Below are positions 9,167 to 17,490 of a DNA stretch of 64,000 bases, piece by piece. Position 1 is the stretch's first letter; every line of letters begins with the position of its first letter. The notes beneath the pieces are model-generated. The model was not told the origin of the DNA, ran no database searches, and worked only from the letters and a program-made list of their open reading frames with translations. Source of the DNA: Marinobacter azerbaijanicus (lineage in GTDB: Bacteria; Pseudomonadota; Gammaproteobacteria; Pseudomonadales; Oleiphilaceae); assembly GCF_030250645.1 (NCBI RefSeq), contig NZ_JASSVS010000001.1, positions 558,001-622,000 of the forward strand. The letters run 5' to 3'. The translations under genes were made by a program, and so were the position numbers.

Positions 9167-10354
9167 TTACTTGCCGAGAACTTCGCGCAGGGCTGAAGCC
9201 ACTTGTGGCAAAACGCGGTCGTTCAGGCCGGCGACGTTTACGCGGCTGCTCTCCAGCATGTAGATGCCGTGTTCCTTCCGTAACCGGCCAACCTGCTCCG
9301 GGCTGATGCCCAGAAACGAGAACATGCCTCGCTGACGGGCGATGAAGTTGAAGTCGCCCACCGGTGAGAGCGCGCCGGCGAACGCATGCCGCAGGTGCAG
9401 GATGCGCTCGCACATGCCGCCAAGCTCTTTTTGCCACTGGGCCCGCAGGTCGTCATCGCCCAGGATGGCCTCCACGATCGCGGCACCATGGGCCGGCGGC
9501 ATCGAATAATGAGACCGGATAACACTCAGCAACTGACTGGTGGCGGCTGCGTTCACGGTTGCGGTTCCCGAAATCAGAGCGAGGGCGCCTGTGCGCTCCC
9601 GGTAGAGGCCGAAGTTCTTGGAACACGACGCTGCGATCAGCATTTCCGGTACCGCACCTGCCAGATGCCTCAGGCCGGCCGCATCCGCATCCAGGCCTTC
9701 GCCAAGGCCCTGATAGGCCATGTCCACAAAGGGCAACAGACCCTTTCTCTGGATCAGGCTGGTCACTTCCTGCCACTGGGCCAGGCTCAGGTCCGCCCCT
9801 GACGGGTTGTGGCAGCACCCGTGAAGCAACACCACATCGCCCGCGTCGGCCTGTTCCAGGGTCTCCAGCATGGCTCCAAATTCTACCTGCAGCGTCTGTG
9901 GATTAAGGTACGGATATTCGCGAATAGTCAGGCCGGCGCCACCAAGAAGCGGCAAGTGGTTGGCCCAAGTGGGCGTGCTGACCCAGACTTTTGTGTCCGC
10001 CTTGCACAGGCGCAGAAACTCGGCGGCCATCCGCAGGGCGCCACAGCCGCCCGGTGTCTGGATGACCGATACACGGCCGTCACGGACCAGCGGGCTGTTG
10101 CTGCCCAGGATCAGCTCGGCCATGGCGCTGTTGAAGCCGGCGGAACCGGCGGGCCCCACGTAGCTCTTGGTGGTTTCCCCTTCAAGCAGGCGACGCTCCG
10201 CTTCGTGAACGGCGGCCATGATGGGTGTATTGCCCGCATCATCCTTGTAAACACCGATGCCCAGATCCACCTTGTCCGGCCGGTTGTCCTCACGGAAGGT
10301 CTGCATCAGCTGCAGGATCGGATCCTGGGGCAAGGGCTGGAGTGCTTCAAACAT
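9167..10354 (-). CDS. aromatic amino acid aminotransferase (class I aspartate aminotransferase fold)
   Basis: The product has 395 residues. It contains the PLP-lysine motif SCSKNFGLYRERTG, GPAGSAGFNSAM near the N terminus, HGCCHNPSGAD, and the distal Arg region near the C terminus, as in TyrB/PhhC/AspC proteins (about 395-400 residues). It transfers the amino group of Tyr, Phe or Trp to 2-oxoglutarate, giving aryl-pyruvates. The start is the ATG at 10354: an upstream in-frame ATG at 10369 lies inside the AGGAGG ribosome-binding site (ATGAGGAGG), so it is not the start. The first bases overlap the end of the indolepyruvate oxidoreductase gene by eight bases, indicating translational coupling. 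TyrB versus AspC specificity is inferred from the neighbours. Confidence 0.92.
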   Translation of the reverse strand: MFEALQPLPQDPILQLMQTFREDNRPDKVDLGIGVYKDDAGNTPIMAAVHEAERRLLEGETTKSYVGPAGSAGFNSAMAELILGSNSPLVRDGRVSVIQTPGGCGALRMAAEFLRLCKADTKVWVSTPTWANHLPLLGGAGLTIREYPYLNPQTLQVEFGAMLETLEQADAGDVVLLHGCCHNPSGADLSLAQWQEVTSLIQRKGLLPFVDMAYQGLGEGLDADAAGLRHLAGAVPEMLIAASCSKNFGLYRERTGALALISGTATVNAAATSQLLSVIRSHYSMPPAHGAAIVEAILGDDDLRAQWQKELGGMCERILHLRHAFAGALSPVGDFNFIARQRGMFSFLGISPEQVGRLRKEHGIYMLESSRVNVAGLNDRVLPQVASALREVLGK

Positions 10355-13300
10355 GGTTTGCCTCCTCATCGGCCTGTTGGGTGCGGATCAGAGTCGGGCG
10401 ACCGGTGTCGAGCGCCTTGATCAGCTGCGTCTGTTTTTCACGGATACTCTCTGCCGCTTGTTCCCTGACCGGGCCATAGCCCCGGACATCAGCAGGAAGT
10501 TCGGCAAGCTGCAGGAACGTCTCGTAGTTGCTGGCGTTGAGTTCACGGCCAATTCGCGCAACCAGGTTCTGGTAGTCCTTCAGCATGGCGCGATCGAGCT
10601 TGCGGTCTGCGGAGTAGCTGAACGGGTCCACCGCGGTTCCACGCAGGCCGCGAAGCCTGGCCAGCAGCCGGAAGGCCCGGAACATCCAGGGACCGAACCG
10701 ACGCTTTTTCGGGCGACCCTGGGCATCGGTTTCGCCGCTAAGCAGGGGTGGGGCCAGGTGGAAATGGACCTTGAAGTCGCCCTCGAAGGTTTCATTTACC
10801 TCTTTCATGAAGTCGGTTTCGGCAAACAGCCGGGCCACTTCGTACTCGTCCTTGTAGGCCATGAACCGGTATAGCTGCTGGGCCACTGCACGGGTCAGCA
10901 GAAGATTGGTTTCGTCGAGGGCTTCCTCGGCCTTGCGGACTCCGGCAACAGTGTCACGGTATTGGTCGGCCCAACGCTGGTTCTGGTAGTTGACCAGGTG
11001 CCTGTGACGGATGCTGATCAGTTCGTCCAGGGTTGGTTCGGGTTTGACCTCAACAACCTGGGCCTTGTTGTCGTCCAGCAGATCCGTGACTGCGCTCAGA
11101 TCCACGGCCGCCAGTCGGCCCCATCCGAAGGCTTCCTTGTTCCGCTCGATGGCGACGCCATTGAGCTCGATGGCCTTCATCAGAGCCGCCTCTGAGAGAG
11201 GCAGCAAGCCCTTTTGCCAGGCGAACCCGAGCATCATCACGTTGGAGAATACGGTGTCGCCCATCAGCTTTTCGGCGATGCCATTGGCGTCCAGCTGATC
11301 AAAATGATCTTTTCCAACTGCATCCTGCAGCAGGCCAAGTCGTTTGTCGGCCTTCATATCGGCGTCCCGGAAAAGCACATAATCGGCGGTCGGAAGCTCC
11401 GCTTCATTGGCGACAATCCGGGTATGGTTTGGCCTCAGTACGCTCAGGGCTTTCTGGGAAGACGCCACCACCAGGTCACAGGCAATGACCGCATCGGCCT
11501 GGCCATTGCTGATCCGCACCTGGTGGAGCTTGTCCGGAGACGGAGCCATACGCACGTAGCTCAGCACTGTGCCGCCTTTCTGGGCAAATCCCATGAAATC
11601 CAGTACCGAGGCACCACGGGATTCCAAATGGGCCGCCATGGTGATCAGCTGTCCCACAGTCACCACGCCAGTGCCGCCAACACCGCCCACGAGCAGATCG
11701 TAGGAGCCTGTCATTTCCGGCAACCTGGGGGCTGGGATATCAGCCAGCTTGCGGGTGAGCACGGAGCCTGTGTCAACGCCCCGGGATTTGCGCAACTGAC
11801 CGCCTTCAATGGTCACGAAGCTGGGGCAGAAACCGTTGACGCAGGAGAAGTCCTTGTTGCAGGAGGACTGGTCGATCTTCCGCTTGCGGCCCAGTTCCGT
11901 TTTGCGCGGCACAACCGAGAGACAGTTGGACTGAACCGAACAGTCGCCGCAACCTTCGCAGACATGGTGGTTGATGAACGCCCGTTTGGCCGGATCCGGG
12001 AACTGATTGCGTTTGCGCCGGCGGCGTTTTTCGGCGGCACAGGTCTGGTCATAGATCAGCACGGTACAGCCAGGGATGTCACGCAATTCACGCTGCACCT
12101 GGTCGAGTTCAGACCGATCGTGGAAGGTCACGTCTTTCGGGAACTGGTCTTTATGGCCATCGTACTTTTCGGGTTCATCACTGAGCACCACGACCCGGCG
12201 AACGCCCTCGGCTGCCATCTGCTGGGCAATCATCGGCACGGTGATCTGACCATCAACCGGCTGGCCGCCAGTCATGGCCACGGCATCGTTGAACAGAATT
12301 TTGTAGGTGATGTTGATGCCTGCCGCCACAGCCTGGCGGATGGCCATGGAGCCGGAGTGGAAATAGGTGCCCTCACCCAGGTTCTGAAACACGTGGGGAT
12401 TGCCAATATAACGGCTCTTGCCGATCCAGTTGACCCCTTCGCCACCCATCTGGATGAGGGATTCCGTGTTTCTGCCCATCCATGAGGCCATGAAGTGGCA
12501 GCCGATGCCCGCCAGAGCCTTGCTGCCCTCAGGGACTTTGGTGGACGTATTGTGGGGACAGCCAGAGCAGAAATAGGGCATGCGCTTGACGCCACCCGGA
12601 TCCTGGGCGGTGGACATGGCACTGATTTCAGCCATGCGCTCGCTGAAGTCCACCGAGAAGAAGCGACCAAGGCGGGCTGCCAGGAAGCCGGCAACCAGCT
12701 TCGGGCTTAACTCTCCAACGTAGGGGATCAGCGGACGGCCCAGCTCATCCTGTTTGCCGGTAATCAGAACCTCGCCAGGGCGGTCCGGCTCGGACATGGT
12801 TTCCTTGATCTGGCTCTCGATAATGCCGCGCTTCTCTTCAATGACCAGAACTTCCTCTTTGCCATGAACGAAGTTGAGAATGCCGCGGCGCTCCAATGGC
12901 CAGACCATACCGATTTTGTAGATATCCAGCCCCATCTCCCGGGCCCTGTCTTCATCAATGCCCAGCAGATCCAGGGCTTCGAGCAGGTCCAGATGGCCCT
13001 TGCCTGTGGTCACAATGCCGAAGCGGGCTTCAGTATTGTTAAACAGGCAGCGATCAATAGGGTTGGCCCGGGCAAACGCCTGCACGGCAGCCAGCTTGTG
13101 CTCGATACGCGTTTCCAGCTGGGGCCCGGGCAGGTCCGGCCAGCGGTAGTGGAGGCCACTTTCAGGTGCCGTAAAGTCATCGGGAGTTATAAACTCCGGT
13201 TCTGGAGGCAGCTCTACAGATGCCGCGCTTTCAACTGTTTCGGAAATTGCCTTGAAACCCACCCAGCAGCCACTGTACCGGGACAACGCGTAGCCCCAGA

Positions 13301-13865
13301 GGCCGAACTCCAGATACTCAGCGATGCTCGCCGGGTTGATGGTGGGCATGAAGAAACTCATGAACGCCACGTCCGACTGGTGGGGCATCGAGGACGACAC
13401 GCAGCCGTGGTCATCACCGGCTACAACGAGAACGCCGCCATGGGGAGACGAACCATAGGTAGTGCCATGCTTGAGGGCGTCGCCGGCGCGATCCACTCCC
13501 GGCCCCTTGCCATACCAGAGACCGAATACACCATCCACCTGCCGGTCATCATCGGTTTCCACCTGCTGGGTACCCAGCATGATGGTGGCAGCCAGGTCTT
13601 CGTTGATGGCTGGCACGAAGTCGATGCGGTTGTCATCAAGCAGGGTTTTCGCCTGCCAGAGCGCCTGGTCGTATGCACCCAGGGGCGATCCCCGGTAACC
13701 GCTGACCAGGCCCGCCGTGTTCAGTCCCTGCTTACGATCCAGGGCTGCCTGCATCAGAGGTATTCGCACCAGAGCCTGGGTTCCGGTCAGGAAAACCCGA
13801 CCAGACTCCCGAAGGTAGCGATCTTCCAGCTTGTAGTTGTCGAGTTGGGGGGTATCGGCGGACAT
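10347..13865 (-). CDS. fused indolepyruvate ferredoxin oxidoreductase (IorA-IorB in one chain)
   Basis: The product has 1,172 residues. The N-terminal part carries pyrimidine/TPP-binding regions (GPGVDRAGDALKHGTTYG; GIGCHFMASWMGR with QMGGEGVNWIG). The middle has a cysteine cluster of ferredoxin type (CEGCGDCSVQSNC) plus further Cys pairs. The C-terminal part has the gamma-type domain beginning LLVGGVGGTGVVTVGQ. It catalyses CoA-dependent oxidative decarboxylation of aryl-pyruvates (indolepyruvate, phenylpyruvate and related acids) to aryl-acetyl-CoA, reducing an electron carrier such as ferredoxin. AAGGAGG lies five bases before the ATG. It is first in a three-gene unit with the aminotransferase and transporter, and divergent from an Lrp-type regulator. 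Some homologues prefer branched-chain keto acids; aromatic substrates are favoured here by context. Confidence 0.93.
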   Translation of the reverse strand: MSADTPQLDNYKLEDRYLRESGRVFLTGTQALVRIPLMQAALDRKQGLNTAGLVSGYRGSPLGAYDQALWQAKTLLDDNRIDFVPAINEDLAATIMLGTQQVETDDDRQVDGVFGLWYGKGPGVDRAGDALKHGTTYGSSPHGGVLVVAGDDHGCVSSSMPHQSDVAFMSFFMPTINPASIAEYLEFGLWGYALSRYSGCWVGFKAISETVESAASVELPPEPEFITPDDFTAPESGLHYRWPDLPGPQLETRIEHKLAAVQAFARANPIDRCLFNNTEARFGIVTTGKGHLDLLEALDLLGIDEDRAREMGLDIYKIGMVWPLERRGILNFVHGKEEVLVIEEKRGIIESQIKETMSEPDRPGEVLITGKQDELGRPLIPYVGELSPKLVAGFLAARLGRFFSVDFSERMAEISAMSTAQDPGGVKRMPYFCSGCPHNTSTKVPEGSKALAGIGCHFMASWMGRNTESLIQMGGEGVNWIGKSRYIGNPHVFQNLGEGTYFHSGSMAIRQAVAAGINITYKILFNDAVAMTGGQPVDGQITVPMIAQQMAAEGVRRVVVLSDEPEKYDGHKDQFPKDVTFHDRSELDQVQRELRDIPGCTVLIYDQTCAAEKRRRRKRNQFPDPAKRAFINHHVCEGCGDCSVQSNCLSVVPRKTELGRKRKIDQSSCNKDFSCVNGFCPSFVTIEGGQLRKSRGVDTGSVLTRKLADIPAPRLPEMTGSYDLLVGGVGGTGVVTVGQLITMAAHLESRGASVLDFMGFAQKGGTVLSYVRMAPSPDKLHQVRISNGQADAVIACDLVVASSQKALSVLRPNHTRIVANEAELPTADYVLFRDADMKADKRLGLLQDAVGKDHFDQLDANGIAEKLMGDTVFSNVMMLGFAWQKGLLPLSEAALMKAIELNGVAIERNKEAFGWGRLAAVDLSAVTDLLDDNKAQVVEVKPEPTLDELISIRHRHLVNYQNQRWADQYRDTVAGVRKAEEALDETNLLLTRAVAQQLYRFMAYKDEYEVARLFAETDFMKEVNETFEGDFKVHFHLAPPLLSGETDAQGRPKKRRFGPWMFRAFRLLARLRGLRGTAVDPFSYSADRKLDRAMLKDYQNLVARIGRELNASNYETFLQLAELPADVRGYGPVREQAAESIREKQTQLIKALDTGRPTLIRTQQADEEANHV

Positions 13866-14022
13866 GGCGCCCTCCTTGTTGTCGATTTTATGACCAGAAT
13901 TCTAGAGGGAAGTCCGCAAAAGGTGCTTGCTTATTGGGTTAGGGTTTACGGTGTTTGCGCAAGATTGTTTGATAAATGACAATGACAGGAAAGATCCTTT
14001 GACAAATATCAGGTGTTACCAA

Positions 14023-14502
14023 ATGAAACAGGTTGATCTGGACAAGCTTGACCGGCGGATCCTGTCGGTGCTGCAGCAGGACGGGCGTATCAGTAATCAG
14101 TTATTGGCGGAACAGGTGGGCCTGTCACCGGCAGCCTGCTGGCGACGGGTAAGAGCTCTTGAGGAAAGCGGCATCATCCGGGGATACAGTGCACGAGTGG
14201 ATCCGGAACGGATCGGTCAGGGGCTGTGCGTGCTGGTCAACCTGTCGTTGCAGAGGCACACCATAGACAGCACCGAAGGCATTGAACAGCAGGTAAGCAG
14301 TTACCCGGAGGTACTCCAGTGTTTCGCGGTTACCGGTAATGCAGATTTCGTGCTCCGGGTTGTCGTACCGGATATGGTCAGCTACGACCGCTTCCTGAAC
14401 GAAAAGATCTTTACCTTGCAGGGTATTGCGCAGGTGAATTCCAACTTTGCCTTGCGGGAAATAAAGAATACCGAGACCATCCCGGTGGAAGGGCTGACAT
14501 AA
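14023..14502 (+). CDS. Lrp/AsnC family transcriptional regulator
   Basis: The product has 159 residues from the ATG at 14023 (AGGTG upstream); earlier in-frame starts add residues not found in this family. The N-terminal winged helix-turn-helix is clear (LDRRILSVLQQDGRISNQLLAEQVGLSPAACWRRV), followed by a RAM-type ligand-binding domain with the VTGNADFVLRV motif. These proteins form dimers to octamers and respond to amino acids. The gene is divergent from the aromatic amino acid operon with 157 bases between the starts, making it the likely local regulator. TTGCGCAA at 13955-13962 in that gap is a small palindrome that could be part of its operator. Confidence 0.93.
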   Translation: MKQVDLDKLDRRILSVLQQDGRISNQLLAEQVGLSPAACWRRVRALEESGIIRGYSARVDPERIGQGLCVLVNLSLQRHTIDSTEGIEQQVSSYPEVLQCFAVTGNADFVLRVVVPDMVSYDRFLNEKIFTLQGIAQVNSNFALREIKNTETIPVEGLT

Positions 14503-14548
14503 GAAGTCACAGCACCCCACGCCGATATCCGTGGGGTTACAAACAAAA

Positions 14549-14568
14549 AAACCGCCCGAAGGCGGTTT
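14549..14568. terminator. bidirectional intrinsic terminator (tRNA operon and Lrp gene)
   Basis: AAACCGCC and GGCGGTTT pair around a four-base loop. On the minus strand the loop is UUCG closed by C-G, followed by seven T residues, ending the gltX/tRNA unit. On the plus strand it lies 46 bases after the Lrp-type stop and is followed by TT. Confidence 0.9.
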
Positions 14569-14609
14569 TTCTGATGGCTTATCGGCGGACTAAACCGAGT
14601 AAGCCTTAT

Positions 14610-14685
14610 TGGCGTCCCCTACCGGGTTCGAACCGGTGTTGCCGCCGTGAAAGGGCGGAGTCCTAGGCCACTAGACGAAGGGGAC
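14610..14685 (-). tRNA. tRNA-Glu (anticodon UUC)
   Basis: A 76-base cloverleaf read on the minus strand. The acceptor stem begins GTCCCC and ends GGGGAC before GCCA, so CCA is encoded. The anticodon loop is CTTTCAC with UUC at 34-36, and the T-loop has GGTTCGAACC. It lies seven bases after tRNA-Ala and downstream of gltX, whose enzyme charges it. Confidence 0.96.
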
Positions 14686-14692
14686 TAGAAAT

Positions 14693-14768
14693 TGGTGGAG
14701 CCAAGCGGGATCGAACCGCTGACCTCAACACTGCCAGTGTTGCGCTCTCCCAGCTGAGCTATGGCCCC
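14693..14768 (-). tRNA. tRNA-Ala (anticodon GGC)
   Basis: A 76-base cloverleaf on the minus strand. The acceptor stem GGGGCCA pairs with TGGCTCC (one G-T), with CCA encoded. The anticodon stem CAACA/TGTTG carries loop CTGGCAG, so the anticodon is GGC. The T-arm has GGTTCGATCC. It is the first gene of a two-tRNA unit. Confidence 0.96.
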
Positions 14769-14781
14769 TCAACGGCTGCGT

Positions 14782-14810
14782 ATATTAAGGATCGGCCCCT
14801 GAGGCGTCAA
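14782..14810 (-). promoter_or_regulatory. sigma-70 promoter of the tRNA-Ala/tRNA-Glu unit
   Basis: On the minus strand TTGACG (14805-14810) and TAATAT (14782-14787) are separated by exactly 17 bases. The -10 ends 13 bases before the mature 5' end of tRNA-Ala, and a GC-containing discriminator follows, as in stable-RNA promoters. It lies between the gltX stop and the tRNAs. Confidence 0.85.
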
Positions 14811-14880
14811 CCTTTTTTCCAACGTTTTTTCAGTTTGGTGAACATCCCTGCCCAGGCCGTATACTATTTCACCAACATGG

Positions 14881-16365
14881 TCACTCAGCGAGCAGCGCTG
14901 CATATTCCTTTTCAACCCGCTTGGTTTCCTTCTTGGAGAAACCGCCCATCACATCAAGCGCATGGCGCAGGCGTGAGCGGGTCATGTCCGGACCGAGGAT
15001 AGCCATGGAGTCCATCACTGACCAGGAGTTGGGCGTGCCGGCGATTGCCACGAAGATGGCAAACATGAAGTCACCCATTTTCAGCCCCATGGCCTTGGCA
15101 AGGGTCTTGATGTCAGCAAATATATTTTCCTTGCTCCAGTGGCGCTGGGCTTCCAGTTTCCAAAGGGTGAACTGGAGCACCCGTTTCACCTGAGCCTCAT
15201 CAAGCTTGTTGTGGCTGAAGTCTTCCGGCTTGAGGTTGAGCATACCGGAGAACATGAAGGAGGCCATGGTGGCCACATCACTGAACACTTCCGCCCTGCC
15301 CTTGATGTGTGGCACCAGCTCCCTCAGGGCCTCTTCGTTGAACCACCACCGGCGCATGCGCTCGATGAACTGGTCGTCGCTGAGCTCGTCGCGAATCCAC
15401 TGGCCGTTGAGCCAGCGCAGTTTCTCCACGTCGAAAACCGGGCCACCCAGGGAAACACGCTGGATATCGAAGTTCTCGATCATTTCGTCCAGGGTGAACT
15501 TTTCCCGTTCGTCGGGCATGGACCAGCCCATGCGACCGAGGTAGTTGGTCACCGCTTCCGGGAGAAAGCCCATGCGCTCATAGAAGTTGATGCTGGTAGG
15601 GTTCTTGCGCTTGGACAGCTTGCTCTTGTCCGGATTGCGCAGCAGCGGCAGGTGGCACAGCACCGGCATGTCCCAGCCAAAATACTCGTACAGCAATTTG
15701 TGCTTGGGCGCGGAGTTGATCCACTCCTCACCACGCAGCACGTGGGTGATTTCCATCAGGTGGTCGTCCACCACGTTCGCCAGATGGTACGTGGGCATGC
15801 CATCGGATTTCAGCAGGATCTGGCTGTCCACCTGGGACCAGTCGATCTCGATAGTGCCTCGCAGCATATCCTCGATTTCACAGACGCCATTTTCCGGCAC
15901 TTTCATACGGATCACGTAGGGATCGCCCGCCTCCAGCCGGCGCTTGACCTCTTCCTCGGGCAGCTCCAGATCTCCCTTGATACCCGGATTCAGGCCCTTG
16001 GCCTTACGCTCTTCGCGGATGGCATCCAGCTCTTCCGGGGTGCGGAAACAGTAAAACGCATGCCCCTTGGTCACCAGATCAAGCGCATACTGACGGTATG
16101 AATCCTTGCGCTCCGACTGCCTGTAGGGCCCGTGAGGGCCGCCCACATCCGGCCCCTCGTCCCACTCGAGACCAAGCCACCGCAGGGCCTGCAGAATGTC
16201 CTGTTCGGATTCTTCGGTGCTGCGGACCTGATCCGTATCTTCAATCCGCAGGATAAACTGGCCGCCGTGTTGCCGGGCAAAGCACAGGTTAAACAGCGCC
16301 ACGTAGGCGGTACCAACGTGGGGATCACCGGTGGGAGACGGTGCGATTCGGGTACGTACGGTCAT
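14881..16365 (-). CDS. gltX: glutamyl-tRNA synthetase
   Basis: The product has 494 residues. It is a class I aminoacyl-tRNA synthetase attaching glutamate to tRNA-Glu in the cytoplasm. The HIGH-type motif is [13 protein letters not shown] (about residues 10-21), and the KMSKS loop appears as SKLSKRKNP. The start is the ATG at 16365 ([13 protein letters not shown]); an upstream in-frame start would add 17 residues not seen in the family. The product aligns with the long GltX branch rather than the tRNA-Asp-modifying YadB form, because it has a full C-terminal anticodon-binding half. Two tRNA genes including tRNA-Glu lie directly downstream; E. coli gltX also has tRNA-Ala(GGC) genes nearby. Confidence 0.97.
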   Translation of the reverse strand: MTVRTRIAPSPTGDPHVGTAYVALFNLCFARQHGGQFILRIEDTDQVRSTEESEQDILQALRWLGLEWDEGPDVGGPHGPYRQSERKDSYRQYALDLVTKGHAFYCFRTPEELDAIREERKAKGLNPGIKGDLELPEEEVKRRLEAGDPYVIRMKVPENGVCEIEDMLRGTIEIDWSQVDSQILLKSDGMPTYHLANVVDDHLMEITHVLRGEEWINSAPKHKLLYEYFGWDMPVLCHLPLLRNPDKSKLSKRKNPTSINFYERMGFLPEAVTNYLGRMGWSMPDEREKFTLDEMIENFDIQRVSLGGPVFDVEKLRWLNGQWIRDELSDDQFIERMRRWWFNEEALRELVPHIKGRAEVFSDVATMASFMFSGMLNLKPEDFSHNKLDEAQVKRVLQFTLWKLEAQRHWSKENIFADIKTLAKAMGLKMGDFMFAIFVAIAGTPNSWSVMDSMAILGPDMTRSRLRHALDVMGGFSKKETKRVEKEYAALLAE

Positions 16366-16418
16366 GAAAGCATCCTGAAGGTTACTGCCTGATGAAGGCT
16401 GTGCGTTGAAAGCCACGC

Positions 16419-16424
16419 ATTATA
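16419..16424 (-). promoter_or_regulatory. -10 element upstream of gltX
   Basis: A perfect TATAAT on the minus strand, about 54 bases before the gltX ATG. The -35 region 17 bases away is poor, so this is a candidate only. Confidence 0.45.
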
Positions 16425-16484
16425 CCGGCCACGACGGGATTTCGCATGGTCGAGCCACAATCCACTTCATCTACAGGCAACATT

Positions 16485-16497
16485 GTTATATTATAAC
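16485..16497. promoter_or_regulatory. Zur-type zinc operator upstream of znuA
   Basis: GTTATATTATAAC is a perfect 13-base palindrome, closely matching the core of gammaproteobacterial Zur boxes (GTTATANTATAAC). It lies 31 bases before the znuA ATG, where Zur binding would block transcription when zinc is sufficient. Confidence 0.85.
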
Positions 16498-16527
16498 GTA
16501 TCATTAATTTTCGAGGACTTACCTACT

Positions 16528-17490
16528 ATGTTCGCCAAACGCTATGCAGGAGCCACCGCATTCGGTCTTGCCGCCCTGCTGGGATCTGCCAGTGCACTGG
16601 CGGCCAGCCAGGTTGTCACCTCCCTCAAACCCATTGAACTGCTGGTAAAGGCCGTGGCTGCCGATGACGTGGAAGTCACTACCCTGGTGCCTCCCGGCTC
16701 CAGCCCCCACAACTACACCATGAAGCCCTCCCAGCGCCGGGCTCTGGAAAATGCCGACGCCATATTCTGGGTGGGTCCGGAGATGGAAACCTTTCTGACA
16801 CGACTGCTCGGCGGTAGCGAATTCCAGGGTCGCACCTACTCATTGATGCATGGGGAAGATGTACCCGAGATTGATACCGAAGATGGCCACGACGATCACG
16901 GCCATGACGACCACGGTCACGGTCATGAAAAAGAAGAAGATCACGATGCCCATGATCACGGCGACGGCGACGACCCCCATATCTGGCTGGACCCGGCCCT
17001 GGCGCTGGGTATGACAAAGGACATACACAGGGTACTGTCACAGCTGGAGGGTGCAGACACAGAAGCGCTTGACGCCAACCTGCAACGGTTCGAACAGAAC
17101 CTGTCCGCTGCTGAACGCGACATCACCACCCGGCTGAAGCCGGTAGCAGAGATCAGCCTGTTCACCTATCACGATGCGTTCACGCAGTTCGTTGAGCACT
17201 ATGGCCTGAAACTGGAGGGCATTCTGACCCTGAACCCGGAGTTGTCTCCGGGCGCCCGGCATATTGCCGAAGTACAACAGAAACTGCGCAACGCCAACCA
17301 GCCCTGCCTGCTGACGGAACCCCAGTTCAATCGCCAGTGGTGGCGCTCGATCACCGAAGGGCTGAACATCACCTTCAGCACCTGGGACCCGCTGGCCACA
17401 GACATTGAGCCCGACCGCGACGGCTATATCAGCTTCCAGCACGGTCTGGCTGACGCGGTACTCAAGTGCCTACCAGAGAACACCCAGTAA
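16528..17490 (+). CDS. znuA: zinc ABC transporter periplasmic substrate-binding protein
   Basis: The product has 320 residues. The ATG at 16528 follows GAGGA and gives a clear signal peptide ending SASALAASQ (about 1-25). The mature chain has the cluster A-I fold signature: KPIELLVKAV, GSSPHNYTMKPSQ with a metal His, and a His/Asp-rich loop at about residues 115-151 (HDDHGHDDHGHGHEK), typical of ZnuA rather than manganese-binding homologues. It captures zinc in the periplasm for ZnuBC. A Zur box lies upstream. No permease or ATPase gene is adjacent: the next gene is a convergent AEC transporter overlapping by 21 bases, so znuBC must lie elsewhere. Confidence 0.95.
   Translation: MFAKRYAGATAFGLAALLGSASALAASQVVTSLKPIELLVKAVAADDVEVTTLVPPGSSPHNYTMKPSQRRALENADAIFWVGPEMETFLTRLLGGSEFQGRTYSLMHGEDVPEIDTEDGHDDHGHDDHGHGHEKEEDHDAHDHGDGDDPHIWLDPALALGMTKDIHRVLSQLEGADTEALDANLQRFEQNLSAAERDITTRLKPVAEISLFTYHDAFTQFVEHYGLKLEGILTLNPELSPGARHIAEVQQKLRNANQPCLLTEPQFNRQWWRSITEGLNITFSTWDPLATDIEPDRDGYISFQHGLADAVLKCLPENTQ

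Noticed and set aside
11214..13979. Plus-strand ORFs of several hundred codons opposite the indolepyruvate oxidoreductase
   Set aside because: High GC third positions create antisense open frames; translated products look like random His/Arg-rich sequence.
14835..14875. 8-bp inverted repeat (TTGGTGAA/TTCACCAA) after gltX
   Set aside because: The loop is about 25 bases and no T-run follows; not convincing as a terminator.
15139..16101. 320-codon plus-strand ORF opposite gltX
   Set aside because: Antisense shadow of a conserved gene, no ribosome-binding site or family features.
16876..16980. His/Asp-rich repetitive codons in znuA as a possible separate element
   Set aside because: This is the usual His-rich metal loop of ZnuA, not a nucleotide repeat array.
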